The translations under genes and the position numbers were made by a program. The notes below the pieces were generated by a model that was given only the letters and a program-made list of their open reading frames with translations, searched no databases and had not been told where the DNA came from. Below are positions 17,720 to 26,756 of a stretch of DNA of 64,000 nt, in pieces (position 1 is the stretch's first letter; each line of letters starts with the position of its first letter). Source of the stretch: Anderseniella sp. Alg231-50 (GTDB lineage Bacteria > Pseudomonadota > Alphaproteobacteria > Rhizobiales > Aestuariivirgaceae); contig NZ_LT703004.1 in NCBI RefSeq assembly GCF_900149695.1, positions 62,001 to 126,000 on the forward strand. Direction: 5' to 3'.

Positions 17720-17770
17720 CCGGTCAGCCTGATATATCAAACTGACCGGTTTGACAGCATAAAATGCTGT
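17720..17770 (-). terminator. Double hairpin downstream of the fused acyltransferase gene
   Basis: Two perfect stems lie in the 160-bp gap after the large gene: ACAGCAT (17754-17760) with ATGCTGT (17764-17770), and CCGGTCAG (17720-17727) with CTGACCGG (17742-17749). Neither is followed by a clear T-run on the minus strand, so termination is likely but not certain. Confidence 0.4.
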
Positions 17771-17779
17771 GACCGCCCA

Positions 17780-20700
17780 TCAACCGCCTGCTGCGACGAG
17801 AGCACCTACACCGACATAATCGGTCTTGCCGGTGCCCAGTACCGGGACCGATTTCACGCTCATGATGGTTTTTGGCACCATCAGTTCGCCCAGCCCCTGC
17901 TTCTTGCAATGACTCTGCAACGCGTCGCGCTTGGCCTTGGCATTGTCGGTCACCAGCACAAGCTGCTCGCCCTTGCGGGCATCGGGTATCGAGATCACCG
18001 CATGCATGTTGTCCGGCCACAAGCTGCTGGCCTGGGCTTCAACAGCCGTCAGGCTGACCATTTCACCGGCGATCTTGGCAAACCGCTTGGCACGACCGAG
18101 AATGGAAATGAAACCGTGTTCATCAACATCAACTATGTCGCCGGTGTCGTAGGTCGAGTCTTCCGTAGGTTCCAGTACGCCGGGGTTTTCCGCGCGCAGA
18201 TAGCCCAGCATGACATTGGGACCCTTGACCACAAGCCTGCCGCCCTCATCGATGCCGGGCACAGGCTGCAGTTCATACGAGATGCCCGGCAGGAAGCGGC
18301 CCACGGAACCAGCCTTGAAGTGCTGTGCGGTATTGGTTGAAATACCGGGCGATGTTTCAGTTGCACCATAACCTTCGAAAATGCGGATGCCGAATTTCTC
18401 GCTCCACACCTTCCGGGTCTCGTCCTTGACCTTTTCCGCTCCGGCAAATGCATAGCGCACCGAATAGAAATCATACGGATCGGAAGAGCGCGCATAACCC
18501 GCCAGGAAAGTGTCGGTCCCGAACATGATGGTGGAATTGGTGTCATAAACCAGCGCCGGCACGATACGGTAATGCAGCGGCGACGGGTACAGGAACGTCC
18601 TGACCCCGGCGAGCACCGGAAGCAGGGTACCGCCGGTCAAACCGAAGGAGTGAAACACCGGCAGCGCATTGAACACGATATCGCGTGGATTGAAGTCCAC
18701 CCGCGCACCAAGCTGGTAGCAGTTTGCCAACAGGTTGGAGTGGCTCAGGACAACGCCTTTCGGAGTGCCCTCCGAACCGGAAGTGAACAATACGACGGCC
18801 GGGTCATCGGGCGAGATCGCAAGCCTGGAATGTGCGGCCCCGGCGAAAGGCGCCGTCAGCAGCGCCCGCGCCTTGTCCCAGCCACCTATGGAAGCCTTGA
18901 TGTCTTCCAGATAGACCACCTTCACGGTTTTCTCGAATGCGGCGACCGTGTCTTCCATCTTGGCAACCTCGATGAATTTTCGCGAGGTTATGACCGTCCT
19001 GATGTCTGCTGCTGTGATGGCCGCCTGCATGTTTGCCAGGCCGGTGGAAAAATTCAGCATGGCCGGTACACGGCCTTGTGACTGCAGCGCAAAGAAGGTC
19101 ACGACAGCGCCGACGGAGTTCGGCACCATCAGGCCCACTCGCTCCCCCTGGCTGCAAAACCGGGTCAGCTTGCGGCCCATGATGCGCGACCCCAGAACCA
19201 GTTTTCCATATCCGAGCGCCTGGCGCTCCAGGTCTTCCAGTATCGCATGCTTGCCGCCATGCACGACTTTGGCCTCCAGCAAGGCGTCAAACAACGACCG
19301 GCGGCGGTTGCAGGTTTCAAAAATCATGTCGCTCATGACATCATATAGCTGCTGGCCGGCATGACGGCGGCGGCTTTTGCCAACCAGGCCGTCCGGCACT
19401 TCCAGTTTGCGCGGCGGCATGACGGTCAGGGTTATCTTGGGGAACCAGCGGGCGCGCAGGGTTCCTTTCAACCGAGAGAAAAATGTGTACTGGGCACCAT
19501 CGATGCGCACCGGCACCAGTTCCGCATCAGCCTGGTCCGCAATCATTGCCGGGCCTTCGAACACCTTCATCAGGGCGCCCGTGACGGTAATGCGTCCTTC
19601 AGGGAATATGACACAGTGCTTGTCCTGCCTGACTTCGCGCACCAGGGCCTTGGCGGCCATCGGGTTGGTCGGGTCCATCGGAAAGGCATCCACCAGCCTC
19701 AGGAACGGTTTCACCCACCAGGCATTTGCAATGTGTGTGTTGACGGCAAACAGGGGTTTGACCGGCAGGAACGCAGCCAGCAGGACCGGGTCCAGGAATG
19801 ACACGTGGTTGACCACGATGACAGCACGCTTGCCGGCCTTTTCGTAATTTTCCAGGCCCTTCACCTCGACCCGGTAAAACAGCTTGAGGACGGCGATCAG
19901 AACCGTCTTGATCAACTGGTCCGGCAGCAGCACGCAGACATAGATCGCGACAATGAAATTGATCGCGGCGATACCGAGCAGCACTACAGGAATGCTCACC
20001 CCTGCCCCGATCAGCGCGGCAACTGCTCCGGCTCCCGCCGTCATGAAGAACGCGTTGACGATATTGTTGGCGGCTATGGTGCGCGACCGGTCTTCATCAT
20101 CAGACCGCGCCTGCAGGATGGCATACAGGGGCACGATGAAAATGCCGCCACACAACGCCACGCCAATCAGGTCCAGCATCATGCGCAGATTGGTCCAGTC
20201 AGACAGGAAGGTCAGCCCGCCCATCAGTTCGCCGCCCGCAGGAGGTTGGTAGTTCATCAGCGCGAACGAGAAATCAGCGATAAACAGGGTTATGCCGAGC
20301 GCCCCGAACGGTGCGTGAATTGCCGTCACCTGACCTCTCAGCAGACGGTTGCACAGCATGGATCCGATGGCGATACCGACCGTGAACAGAACCAGGAACA
20401 GTGTGACAACGGTTTCGTCACCCTTGAGCAGGTCGCTGGCGATAGCCGGGAACAATGACAGCAAAGTTGCACCGACCAGCCAGAACCAGGAGATTCCCAG
20501 TATGGTCAGGCGCGAAAACCTCACCGATGCCGCTTTCGACACCATGCGCCAGCTTTCGGCAACCACATTCCAGTTGAGCTTTAAATCAGGGGCTGCGGCC
20601 GGCGCGTCCGGTATGAACCGGCTTGCCGCATAGCCGAGGCCGGCCAGCGTCAGAACCAGGCCGGAGACAACGGCAATGCCATAGCCCGTCAAAATCAGCA

Positions 20701-21199
20701 ATCCACCGGCAATGGTGCCTGCCAGAATCGCAAGGAACGTACCAGCCTCGATCAGCGAGTTGGCACCGATGAGCTGACTTTCCTTCAGGTGTACCGGCAG
20801 AATTGAGTATTTCAGCGGGCCGAAGAATGCCGATTGCGTGCCCATGAGGAACAATACACCGAACAAAAACCATACATCGCCGGAAAACAACGCCAGCGCG
20901 CCCAGTGCCATGATGACGATCTCAGCAAGCTTGATCAGCCGGATAAGGCCCGCCTTGTCGAATTTGTCGGCAACCTGCCCGGCGGTGGCAGAAAACAGGA
21001 AAAACGGCAGGATAAAAACGCCACCGGCAGCAGTTGCCATGACGGCCGCGTTCAGGCCGGCTTCCGCGGCAATACGGTAAACCAGCAGAATGGCGAGTGC
21101 GTTCTTGAACACATTGTCGTTCAATGCGCCCAGTGCCTGGGTCACAAACAGGGGCAGAAAGCGTTTCGACCTCAGCAAGGCAAACTGCGAATTATCCAT
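17780..21199 (-). CDS. aas: Fused MFS transporter / PlsC acyltransferase / acyl-ACP synthetase
   Basis: A 1139-residue protein joining three modules. Residues about 1-420 form a 12-helix MFS transporter like the lysophospholipid flippase LplT. A PlsC acyltransferase follows, with the HX4D box in 'VNHVSFLD' near residue 461 and 'FPEGRITVTG' beyond it. The C-terminal part from about 650 is an AMP-forming acyl ligase with the P-loop 'TSGSEGTPKG' near 803 and 'GYGATETSPG'. The set matches lysophospholipid import and re-acylation (LplT plus Aas) in one chain. It overlaps the upstream lipase by 8 bp, suggesting that lipase, flippase and acyltransferase act in one membrane-lipid repair or recycling pathway. 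SD AGGAGA supports the ATG at 21199. Confidence 0.88.
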   Translation of the reverse strand: MDNSQFALLRSKRFLPLFVTQALGALNDNVFKNALAILLVYRIAAEAGLNAAVMATAAGGVFILPFFLFSATAGQVADKFDKAGLIRLIKLAEIVIMALGALALFSGDVWFLFGVLFLMGTQSAFFGPLKYSILPVHLKESQLIGANSLIEAGTFLAILAGTIAGGLLILTGYGIAVVSGLVLTLAGLGYAASRFIPDAPAAAPDLKLNWNVVAESWRMVSKAASVRFSRLTILGISWFWLVGATLLSLFPAIASDLLKGDETVVTLFLVLFTVGIAIGSMLCNRLLRGQVTAIHAPFGALGITLFIADFSFALMNYQPPAGGELMGGLTFLSDWTNLRMMLDLIGVALCGGIFIVPLYAILQARSDDEDRSRTIAANNIVNAFFMTAGAGAVAALIGAGVSIPVVLLGIAAINFIVAIYVCVLLPDQLIKTVLIAVLKLFYRVEVKGLENYEKAGKRAVIVVNHVSFLDPVLLAAFLPVKPLFAVNTHIANAWWVKPFLRLVDAFPMDPTNPMAAKALVREVRQDKHCVIFPEGRITVTGALMKVFEGPAMIADQADAELVPVRIDGAQYTFFSRLKGTLRARWFPKITLTVMPPRKLEVPDGLVGKSRRRHAGQQLYDVMSDMIFETCNRRRSLFDALLEAKVVHGGKHAILEDLERQALGYGKLVLGSRIMGRKLTRFCSQGERVGLMVPNSVGAVVTFFALQSQGRVPAMLNFSTGLANMQAAITAADIRTVITSRKFIEVAKMEDTVAAFEKTVKVVYLEDIKASIGGWDKARALLTAPFAGAAHSRLAISPDDPAVVLFTSGSEGTPKGVVLSHSNLLANCYQLGARVDFNPRDIVFNALPVFHSFGLTGGTLLPVLAGVRTFLYPSPLHYRIVPALVYDTNSTIMFGTDTFLAGYARSSDPYDFYSVRYAFAGAEKVKDETRKVWSEKFGIRIFEGYGATETSPGISTNTAQHFKAGSVGRFLPGISYELQPVPGIDEGGRLVVKGPNVMLGYLRAENPGVLEPTEDSTYDTGDIVDVDEHGFISILGRAKRFAKIAGEMVSLTAVEAQASSLWPDNMHAVISIPDARKGEQLVLVTDNAKAKRDALQSHCKKQGLGELMVPKTIMSVKSVPVLGTGKTDYVGVGALVAAGG

Positions 21200-22184
21200 T
21201 GGGATGTCTCCTAACCTGTTTGAAACGGCCCGTCGTCAGGAAATTCAGGACCGACTGTTCAACCCCGTGGGACCTTGCAATAAATCCGTGAAGACCAGGT
21301 AAAACCATGAAATCCTGTGCACCTTCCAGACGGGTTTCCGCAACCGCCACCGTGCCGTCGTCATCACCCGGCACAAGCGGGTTATAGCCTTCGGGCGTTC
21401 CCAGACCACCGGCAATGATGCCGAAGGGAATGTCTGGAACGGAAAAGCCCGCGGCCTGTGCCGGCGTCAATTGCTGGCCGGCAGTGCCGTAAAGCAGTTT
21501 GTAAGGCCATGCGGGTTGCAGCGCCTGGGCAATGAGCGAGCCCTGGTTTGGCGGGGCAATCATAACCAGCCGCCCCGATACCAACGTTGATTTCCAGGCG
21601 CCGTTGCGAGCCAACAACCGACGCACAACTATGCCGCCCATGGAATGGGTTACGAAGGATACTTCATCCACATTCTGCACTCGCTGCAGCAGTCTTTCCA
21701 GTTGTGCGGCATGATCGTCAATCGATCCTCGTGTGCTGGGGTAGCTGATAGCGCGAGCCTCGAAGCCCGACTTGCGTAGCTTGCCCGGCAGGTCCCCGAA
21801 TGTTGCCGGACCGCGTGCAATACCGTGCACAAGCAGTACGAGGTGCCGGGCTTGCGGTGCTGCAGATGTGTGGTCGTTCAACCTGATCAGGCAATCCGCA
21901 TAGCTGCCCCAGGCGCGGCGAACGTCTTGTTCATCCAGCAGTCGATAGTGGCCGCTCCAGGCATGGCGCTGGATCCTCCAACCGCCTCGCAAGTGTTCGT
22001 CCGCCCATAATTGCGTCCCCCCTAACGTCGGCAGGGCAAAATTAGGGTTTTCAGCGCGCGCCTGCCCGGACAGCCCTCCCGTGAAGACGAGGCCTAGCAA
22101 CACAAGCACACACACACACGTACCATATGTGAGTCCCGACAGGGATTTCACTTCATTCATTTGCCTTGGGCGACAGCTCAACAT
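21192..22184 (-). CDS. Exported alpha/beta-hydrolase (lipase-like)
   Basis: A 330-residue secreted hydrolase. An N-terminal hydrophobic signal segment ends near 'GGLSGQARAEN'. The nucleophile elbow is 'FVTHSMGGIVV' and the oxyanion strand 'LVLLVHGIARGPATF', typical of lipases and PGAP1-like esterases. Starts at 22184 (AAGGAGA upstream) or 22160 are both possible; the first is chosen. The stop codon lies inside the fused acyltransferase gene, so the two are translated as a unit. Three palindromic operators lie between this gene and the divergent TetR gene, so a fatty-acid or lysolipid signal is plausible. Confidence 0.82.
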   Translation of the reverse strand: MLSCRPRQMNEVKSLSGLTYGTCVCVLVLLGLVFTGGLSGQARAENPNFALPTLGGTQLWADEHLRGGWRIQRHAWSGHYRLLDEQDVRRAWGSYADCLIRLNDHTSAAPQARHLVLLVHGIARGPATFGDLPGKLRKSGFEARAISYPSTRGSIDDHAAQLERLLQRVQNVDEVSFVTHSMGGIVVRRLLARNGAWKSTLVSGRLVMIAPPNQGSLIAQALQPAWPYKLLYGTAGQQLTPAQAAGFSVPDIPFGIIAGGLGTPEGYNPLVPGDDDGTVAVAETRLEGAQDFMVLPGLHGFIARSHGVEQSVLNFLTTGRFKQVRRHPNG

Positions 22185-22243
22185 TTTAGGGGTCTCCTTC
22201 CGAACGATTACGAACCAGCTTGCAACATTCCAGAAATCAATTT

Positions 22244-22312
22244 ATGAACGCTGTTCATGAACACATAACCCAAACATGAACAGTGTTCAAGAATTATTTT
22301 GAACGATGTTCA
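22244..22312. promoter_or_regulatory. Triple TGAAC-N3-GTTCA operator
   Basis: Three perfect inverted repeats of TGAAC-N3-GTTCA occur at 22245-22257 (spacer GCT), 22277-22289 (AGT) and 22300-22312 (GAT), with centres 32 and 23 bp apart. An additional perfect 12-mer, TGTTCATGAACA, spans 22252-22263. The third site covers the alternative TetR start at 22306. They are almost certainly binding sites for the adjacent TetR protein, controlling both itself and the lipase/acyltransferase operon. Confidence 0.75.
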
Positions 22313-22326
22313 TAAATGAGATAAAA

Positions 22327-22947
22327 ATGGCTACCGGAAACAAAACCACTGAACGCCGGCATAAATTGCGCATTGAGCTGATCAATGCAGGCGAAGCAAT
22401 CCTGAGCGAACAGGGCCTGAGCGCGCTGACGGCACGTGCCGCGGCATCAGCAGTCGGCTGCTCTGTCGGTGCCATTTACAATGTGTTTGAAGACATTGAC
22501 GGCCTGATTATCGCGGTCAACTCAAGAACCCTTGCAAAGCTGGATCAGAAAATCAGCCGTTTTGTCCCCGGGGATGCCAGCGGGCTGGAGCCGGAAGACT
22601 GCCTGAGTGGACTGGCTGTCGCCTACTGCCAGTTTGCCATTGAACATACCAATGCCTGGTCTGCCCTGTTCGAACACGGCGAACGCATCAGCCGCAGCAT
22701 TCCCGACTGGCACATGGACGAGCACGTGCACCTGATCGGCCATATCGTCAAGTCGCTCAGGCAATTACAGCCTGGCATTTCCGACGAGGACGGCAGGCAG
22801 CTTGCGGGGCTGTTGTTTTCCGCCGTGCACGGTGTGGTGTCGCTTGGTCTACAGGGATTTTTCTTCGCGGTGCCGCAGCGCGAACTGGAAACCCAGGTCA
22901 GCCTGCTGGTGCGGGCAACCCTGGCAGGGTTGAAAAAATCCGCCTAG
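22327..22947 (+). CDS. TetR/AcrR family regulator
   Basis: A 206-residue one-component regulator from the ATG at 22327; an in-frame ATG at 22306 lies inside an operator palindrome and is less likely. The N-terminal helix-turn-helix (about residues 10-55) reads 'LINAGEAILSEQGLSALTARAAASAVGCSVGAIYNVFEDIDGL' (given here as the span, key residues in the 'GAIYNVF' recognition helix). A WHG-type C-terminal domain follows. It is divergent from the lipase/fused acyltransferase operon, with three palindromes between. Its stop overlaps the convergent exporter gene by 4 bp. Confidence 0.9.
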   Translation: MATGNKTTERRHKLRIELINAGEAILSEQGLSALTARAAASAVGCSVGAIYNVFEDIDGLIIAVNSRTLAKLDQKISRFVPGDASGLEPEDCLSGLAVAYCQFAIEHTNAWSALFEHGERISRSIPDWHMDEHVHLIGHIVKSLRQLQPGISDEDGRQLAGLLFSAVHGVVSLGLQGFFFAVPQRELETQVSLLVRATLAGLKKSA

Positions 22948-23846
22948 GCCGACTGCTCGGTATTGCCGTAGATGTCGATGAGCACTGCGACCACAATTAC
23001 CAGGCCTCCCACCACCGACAGAGTTGTCATCGAGGTTCCGATCAAGGCCCAGGCGCTGATCGTCGCGACCACGATCTCTGTCATGGTCAGCAATGCAGCC
23101 CGGGTTGCCGGCACCAGCCGTGCACCCCACAACTGCCCTATCATCGACGGCCAGAAAACAAGGATGCCGAACGCTAAAACACCAACGGCAAGTGTCGGTG
23201 TAAAAACGCCTGCAGAAAATTTGACGCTGCCGATCAGCACTGCGGCCAGGGCTGCAAACAGGGTTCCAAAGAAAACCGCCGAGGCCACATTCCAGTACGG
23301 ATCGACCTCGGCCCGGCCGCGCACCATGGACAATGTGAAACCCCAGAAGAAACCTGCCACCAGACCTGCCCAGTCACCCGCATTGCGCGGCACCGGCAAT
23401 CCGCCATCGCCACCAAGCAACAGCCACAAACCGGCGAAAGCCAGAAGAATTGCGAAAGCGCGCCAAGGGTTGAGCCGAACACCAAATACCACCCGGTCAA
23501 TCAGGGTGGCCCAGATCGGCAGCATGTAGAACAGGAAGATTGCCCTGATGACGTCGGTGGACACGACGGCATAAAAGTAACACACCTCGGAGATGCCGAT
23601 CCCGCCGCCCACCAGCGCCATCCAGCGCACATGATCCGACCGCCATTTGCCCCATCTCGACGCTGCCAGCAGCGCGACAGGCAGGCCCGCGCCCATGGCC
23701 ATCGCGGCCGACCAGAACGGCCCGAAGCCGGCTTCAGACAGGTAGCGCAGCGGGATCCAGAACAGGCCCCACAGACCCGCGCCAACCCCGATAGCCAGCG
23801 CACCGCGAAGCTGCGGGGTGAAAAATGAATGTGTCATCGCTGACAC
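22944..23846 (-). CDS. EamA/DMT family transporter
   Basis: A 300-residue inner-membrane protein with about ten hydrophobic segments in two repeats, the mark of the drug/metabolite transporter superfamily. Repeat one includes 'GGGIGISEVCYFYAVVSTDVIRAIFLFYMLPIW' (span only) and repeat two 'ATRAALLTMTEIVVATI'. The family exports amino acids, nucleosides and other metabolites; the cargo cannot be read here. It converges on the TetR gene with a 4-bp overlap, and starts 49 bp from the crotonase gene. Confidence 0.83.
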   Translation of the reverse strand: MSAMTHSFFTPQLRGALAIGVGAGLWGLFWIPLRYLSEAGFGPFWSAAMAMGAGLPVALLAASRWGKWRSDHVRWMALVGGGIGISEVCYFYAVVSTDVIRAIFLFYMLPIWATLIDRVVFGVRLNPWRAFAILLAFAGLWLLLGGDGGLPVPRNAGDWAGLVAGFFWGFTLSMVRGRAEVDPYWNVASAVFFGTLFAALAAVLIGSVKFSAGVFTPTLAVGVLAFGILVFWPSMIGQLWGARLVPATRAALLTMTEIVVATISAWALIGTSMTTLSVVGGLVIVVAVLIDIYGNTEQSA

Positions 23847-23894
23847 TTATCTGCGCCGGTCGTTACAGGCAAGCGGCACAATGATAATTTCTAT

Positions 23895-24695
23895 CTAGCT
23901 GATCTTGTCAAAGTCGCCATGGCGGCCCTTGCCGGCGCTGAAACGACCGGCGCCCTGCAAGCCTCCGGCAACCAGTTCCGGGCGCCCGTTGTGCCATTCG
24001 CGACGCAATGCATCACGCACGCCGAGACCGTGCTGGGCAACAACCGAGCGCCGGTCGGCACGCACGCAACTCTGCGGGAACCTTGCAATATCATGAGCCA
24101 GTTGTTCGGCCTTGTCTCGTGCACCGCCATCGTCCACCACATATTCACACAGCCCAATGCGTTCACACTCTTCGGCCGTTACCTTGCGGCCGGTCAGCAC
24201 GATGTCCATGGCCCGCCCCTCGCCTACCAGGCGCGGCAGGCGCACGGTTCCGCCGTCAATCAGCGGTATGCCCCAGCGCCGGCAGTAAACCCCCATGTAA
24301 GCGGACCGCTCCATCACCCGCATATCAGCCCACATGGCCAGTTCCATGCCGCCGGCAACAGCCGGACCGGCAACAGCGGCGATCACCGGCTTGTCGAGCT
24401 CTAGGCGCGATGGCCCCATGGGACCGCGCGGATCGTTCTCCGGCATGCCCGCGAATTCCAGCTCCACCAGCGGGTCATCGCTCTCAAGGGCGGCTGCAAA
24501 TTTCAAATCCCAGCCCGCACAAAACGCCCCGCCCTCGCCCCAGAACACGGCAACCGAAGCAGTGTCGTCACGGTCAAATTCAACAAATGCCTCCTGCAGG
24601 GCATCCGCGCTTTCCGGGTCCATGGCATTGCGCGCCTGTGGCCTTGAATGAATGACAGTCCACACTGCACCTGACTTTTCAACCCGCACCGTCAA
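23895..24695 (-). CDS. Enoyl-CoA hydratase/isomerase family protein, TTG start
   Basis: A 266-residue crotonase. I place the start at a TTG (24693-24695, 'LTVRVEKSGAVWTVI') because GAGGTGA lies just upstream and the conserved domain begins there; the open frame extends back to 24872 through aguB coding sequence and contains no suitable ATG. The oxyanion motifs are 'CAGWDLKFAA' and 'AGPAVAGGMELAMWADM', and the catalytic region is 'RWGIPLIDGG', lacking the usual Glu. It follows aguB by 64 bp on the same strand. The acyl-CoA substrate is unknown. Confidence 0.8.
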   Translation of the reverse strand: MTVRVEKSGAVWTVIHSRPQARNAMDPESADALQEAFVEFDRDDTASVAVFWGEGGAFCAGWDLKFAAALESDDPLVELEFAGMPENDPRGPMGPSRLELDKPVIAAVAGPAVAGGMELAMWADMRVMERSAYMGVYCRRWGIPLIDGGTVRLPRLVGEGRAMDIVLTGRKVTAEECERIGLCEYVVDDGGARDKAEQLAHDIARFPQSCVRADRRSVVAQHGLGVRDALRREWHNGRPELVAGGLQGAGRFSAGKGRHGDFDKIS

Positions 24696-24759
24696 GGCAT
24701 CACCTCTCACTATATGCAGGACTCGCGAGGCCCTGTGCGAACCGGCAGCTTTCCGGCCA

Positions 24760-25650
24760 TCAGTCAACACCAAACACGGAAGCACGGCCATCCAGGGAAA
24801 TGACCGGATCGTACAACTCGGGACGACGGTCCCGGAAGATGCCCCAATATGCACGTTTCTCAGCCAGGTCATCCAGGTCGAATGTATGGGTCAATACCGT
24901 CTCGTCGGTGCGATTGGCTTCAGCGACCTTCTCGCCGGTGAAGTCGGCAATGAACGACGAGCCGTAGAATGTCATCTCGGTGCCGCTGCGGCCGGGTTCG
25001 GTACCGATCCGGTTGGAGGCTACCAGCGGCATCAGGTTGGCACCGGCGTGTCCCTGCTGGACCCGTTGCCAGTGCGCGGCGGAATCCCATGACGGATCCA
25101 GCAACTCAGACCCGATCGCGGTCGGGAAGAACAGCATCTCCGCGCCCATCACCGCCATGGACCTCGCTGTTTCAGGAAACCACTGGTCCCAGCAAATGCC
25201 GACACCAAGCCGGCCGAACAATGTCTCCCAGACCTTGAACCCGGTATCACCCGGAGAGAAATAGTACTTTTCCTGATAGCCCGACCCATGCGGTATATGG
25301 CTCTTGCGATAAACGCCTAAATCGGTTCCGTCGGCATCGATGATCGCTATCGAATTGAACCGTGCATTTCCCGCCTCCTCATAAAACGATATCGGCAGCA
25401 CGACACCAAGCTCCCTGGCAACGCCCCTGAAATGTTCAATCGTGGGATGACCTTCGGCCGGTAACGCACGGGCATAGAATTCCGGCAGTTCGTCCTGGCA
25501 GAAATAGTACCCTTCAAACAGCTCCTGCAGCAGGACGACGTTGGCCCCCTGCCCCGCCGCATCGCGAACCAGCTTTTCGGCGCGTTCGACGTTCTCCGAT
25601 ACAACGTCCGTGCAAGCCATCTGCGTGGCCGCAATTGTTACATTACGCAT
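24760..25650 (-). CDS. aguB: N-carbamoylputrescine amidase
   Basis: A 296-residue nitrilase-superfamily enzyme that hydrolyses N-carbamoylputrescine to putrescine, CO2 and ammonia. The triad is E43 ('LLQELFEGYYF'), K116 ('YRKSHIPHG') and C153 ('GVGICWDQWFPE'). The 'FEGYYFCQ' and 'CWDQWFPE' stretches are typical of AguB rather than other carbamoylases. It starts 6 bp after the aguA stop on the same strand, forming the two-step agmatine-to-putrescine pathway. Confidence 0.95.
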   Translation of the reverse strand: MRNVTIAATQMACTDVVSENVERAEKLVRDAAGQGANVVLLQELFEGYYFCQDELPEFYARALPAEGHPTIEHFRGVARELGVVLPISFYEEAGNARFNSIAIIDADGTDLGVYRKSHIPHGSGYQEKYYFSPGDTGFKVWETLFGRLGVGICWDQWFPETARSMAVMGAEMLFFPTAIGSELLDPSWDSAAHWQRVQQGHAGANLMPLVASNRIGTEPGRSGTEMTFYGSSFIADFTGEKVAEANRTDETVLTHTFDLDDLAEKRAYWGIFRDRRPELYDPVISLDGRASVFGVD

Positions 25651-25656
25651 ATGACA

Positions 25657-26688
25657 TCATCCTCCATTGGTCGCACACAGCGGTTCCTGCTGGGTGATGC
25701 AGTGCACACCGCCCCCGCCCTTGAAAATATCCACCGCCGGCACGGACGCAACCTCCCGGTCATTGAACAGCCGCCGGAAAACACCAGCCACCACCTCGTC
25801 CTGCGGGTCGTCGAACTCGCACAGAACGACCCCGCCATTCACAAACGAGAAGTTGACATAGGAACACGACAAGGGCTCGCCATGTTCATACCGTTCCTTT
25901 GGCGCCTCAAGCACAATCACTTCCAGTGCCCGGCCGTTGGCATCGGTTTCAGCCCGCATGATGGCTTCGATTTCCCGGGTGGTCTCATGATCAGGATGGT
26001 CCGGGTCCGGCTGGCCGTGCACCAGCACCACGCCAGGCTTGACGAAACAGGCCAGCGTATCGATGTGGCCGTCGGTTCCGGAGTCCGAGGTGTCGGCCGC
26101 CAGTCCGCACGGTACCCAGATGGCCTTGCGGGTGCCGAGCTTGCCATGCATCTCAGCTTCGATTTCCTCACGTGTCCAGTTTGGGTTGCGGTTCCGGTTC
26201 AACTGAACGCTTTCTGTAAGCAGCAAGGTGCCATCACCATCAACGTGAATGCCGCCGCCTTCGTTCACCAATGCGGACGGCAGTCTTTCAGCGCCCGCCT
26301 TGTCGGCCACGAACCTGGCAACAAGGGCGTCCGCCGAGCCCTCGGGAAAAGTGCGCCCTCCCCAGCCGTTGAATGTCCAGTCGACAGCGCCGAGCACACC
26401 CTGCTCGTTGACCACGAAGGTCGGGCCGCAATCACGCATCCAGCTGTCACCGAGTTCTCGTTCAACTATCGCGACACCGGCATCCAGGAATTTTCTGGCC
26501 GCTTTCTCTTCACCAGGACTGCAGACCATGGTGACCGGTTCGAACCGGGCGATTGTATTGGCTGCACCTGCCCATGCCTTGAAAGCTGCATCGGCGGAGC
26601 CGACCAACTCCAGCACAAACGGACTACAGGGCCAGGCCATCCAGGTGCGCTTGTGCGGGGTCCATTCGGGCGGCATCTTCCAGGTCAT
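25657..26688 (-). CDS. aguA: Agmatine deiminase
   Basis: A 343-residue porphyromonas-type peptidyl-arginine deiminase family enzyme converting agmatine to N-carbamoylputrescine. Active-site segments are 'DSWMRDCGPTFVV', 'TDGHIDTLACF' and the nucleophile in 'GGGGVHCITQQ' at about residue 330. The ATG at 26688 is chosen (AAGGA 10 nt upstream); a GTG at 26712 extends the frame without conserved residues. It is followed directly by aguB. The IclR gene upstream is transcribed in the same direction and may regulate the pair. Confidence 0.95.
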   Translation of the reverse strand: MTWKMPPEWTPHKRTWMAWPCSPFVLELVGSADAAFKAWAGAANTIARFEPVTMVCSPGEEKAARKFLDAGVAIVERELGDSWMRDCGPTFVVNEQGVLGAVDWTFNGWGGRTFPEGSADALVARFVADKAGAERLPSALVNEGGGIHVDGDGTLLLTESVQLNRNRNPNWTREEIEAEMHGKLGTRKAIWVPCGLAADTSDSGTDGHIDTLACFVKPGVVLVHGQPDPDHPDHETTREIEAIMRAETDANGRALEVIVLEAPKERYEHGEPLSCSYVNFSFVNGGVVLCEFDDPQDEVVAGVFRRLFNDREVASVPAVDIFKGGGGVHCITQQEPLCATNGG

Positions 26689-26756
26689 AAACGGAAATCC
26701 TTGCCTGATCACATTGAGCCGATAGGTGGCTCATACTGTGCCACCTAACCGGCAGC

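Noticed and set aside
25651-26748. Long plus-strand open frame opposite aguA
   Set aside because: It is the antisense shadow of agmatine deiminase, whose active-site residues are all in place on the minus strand.
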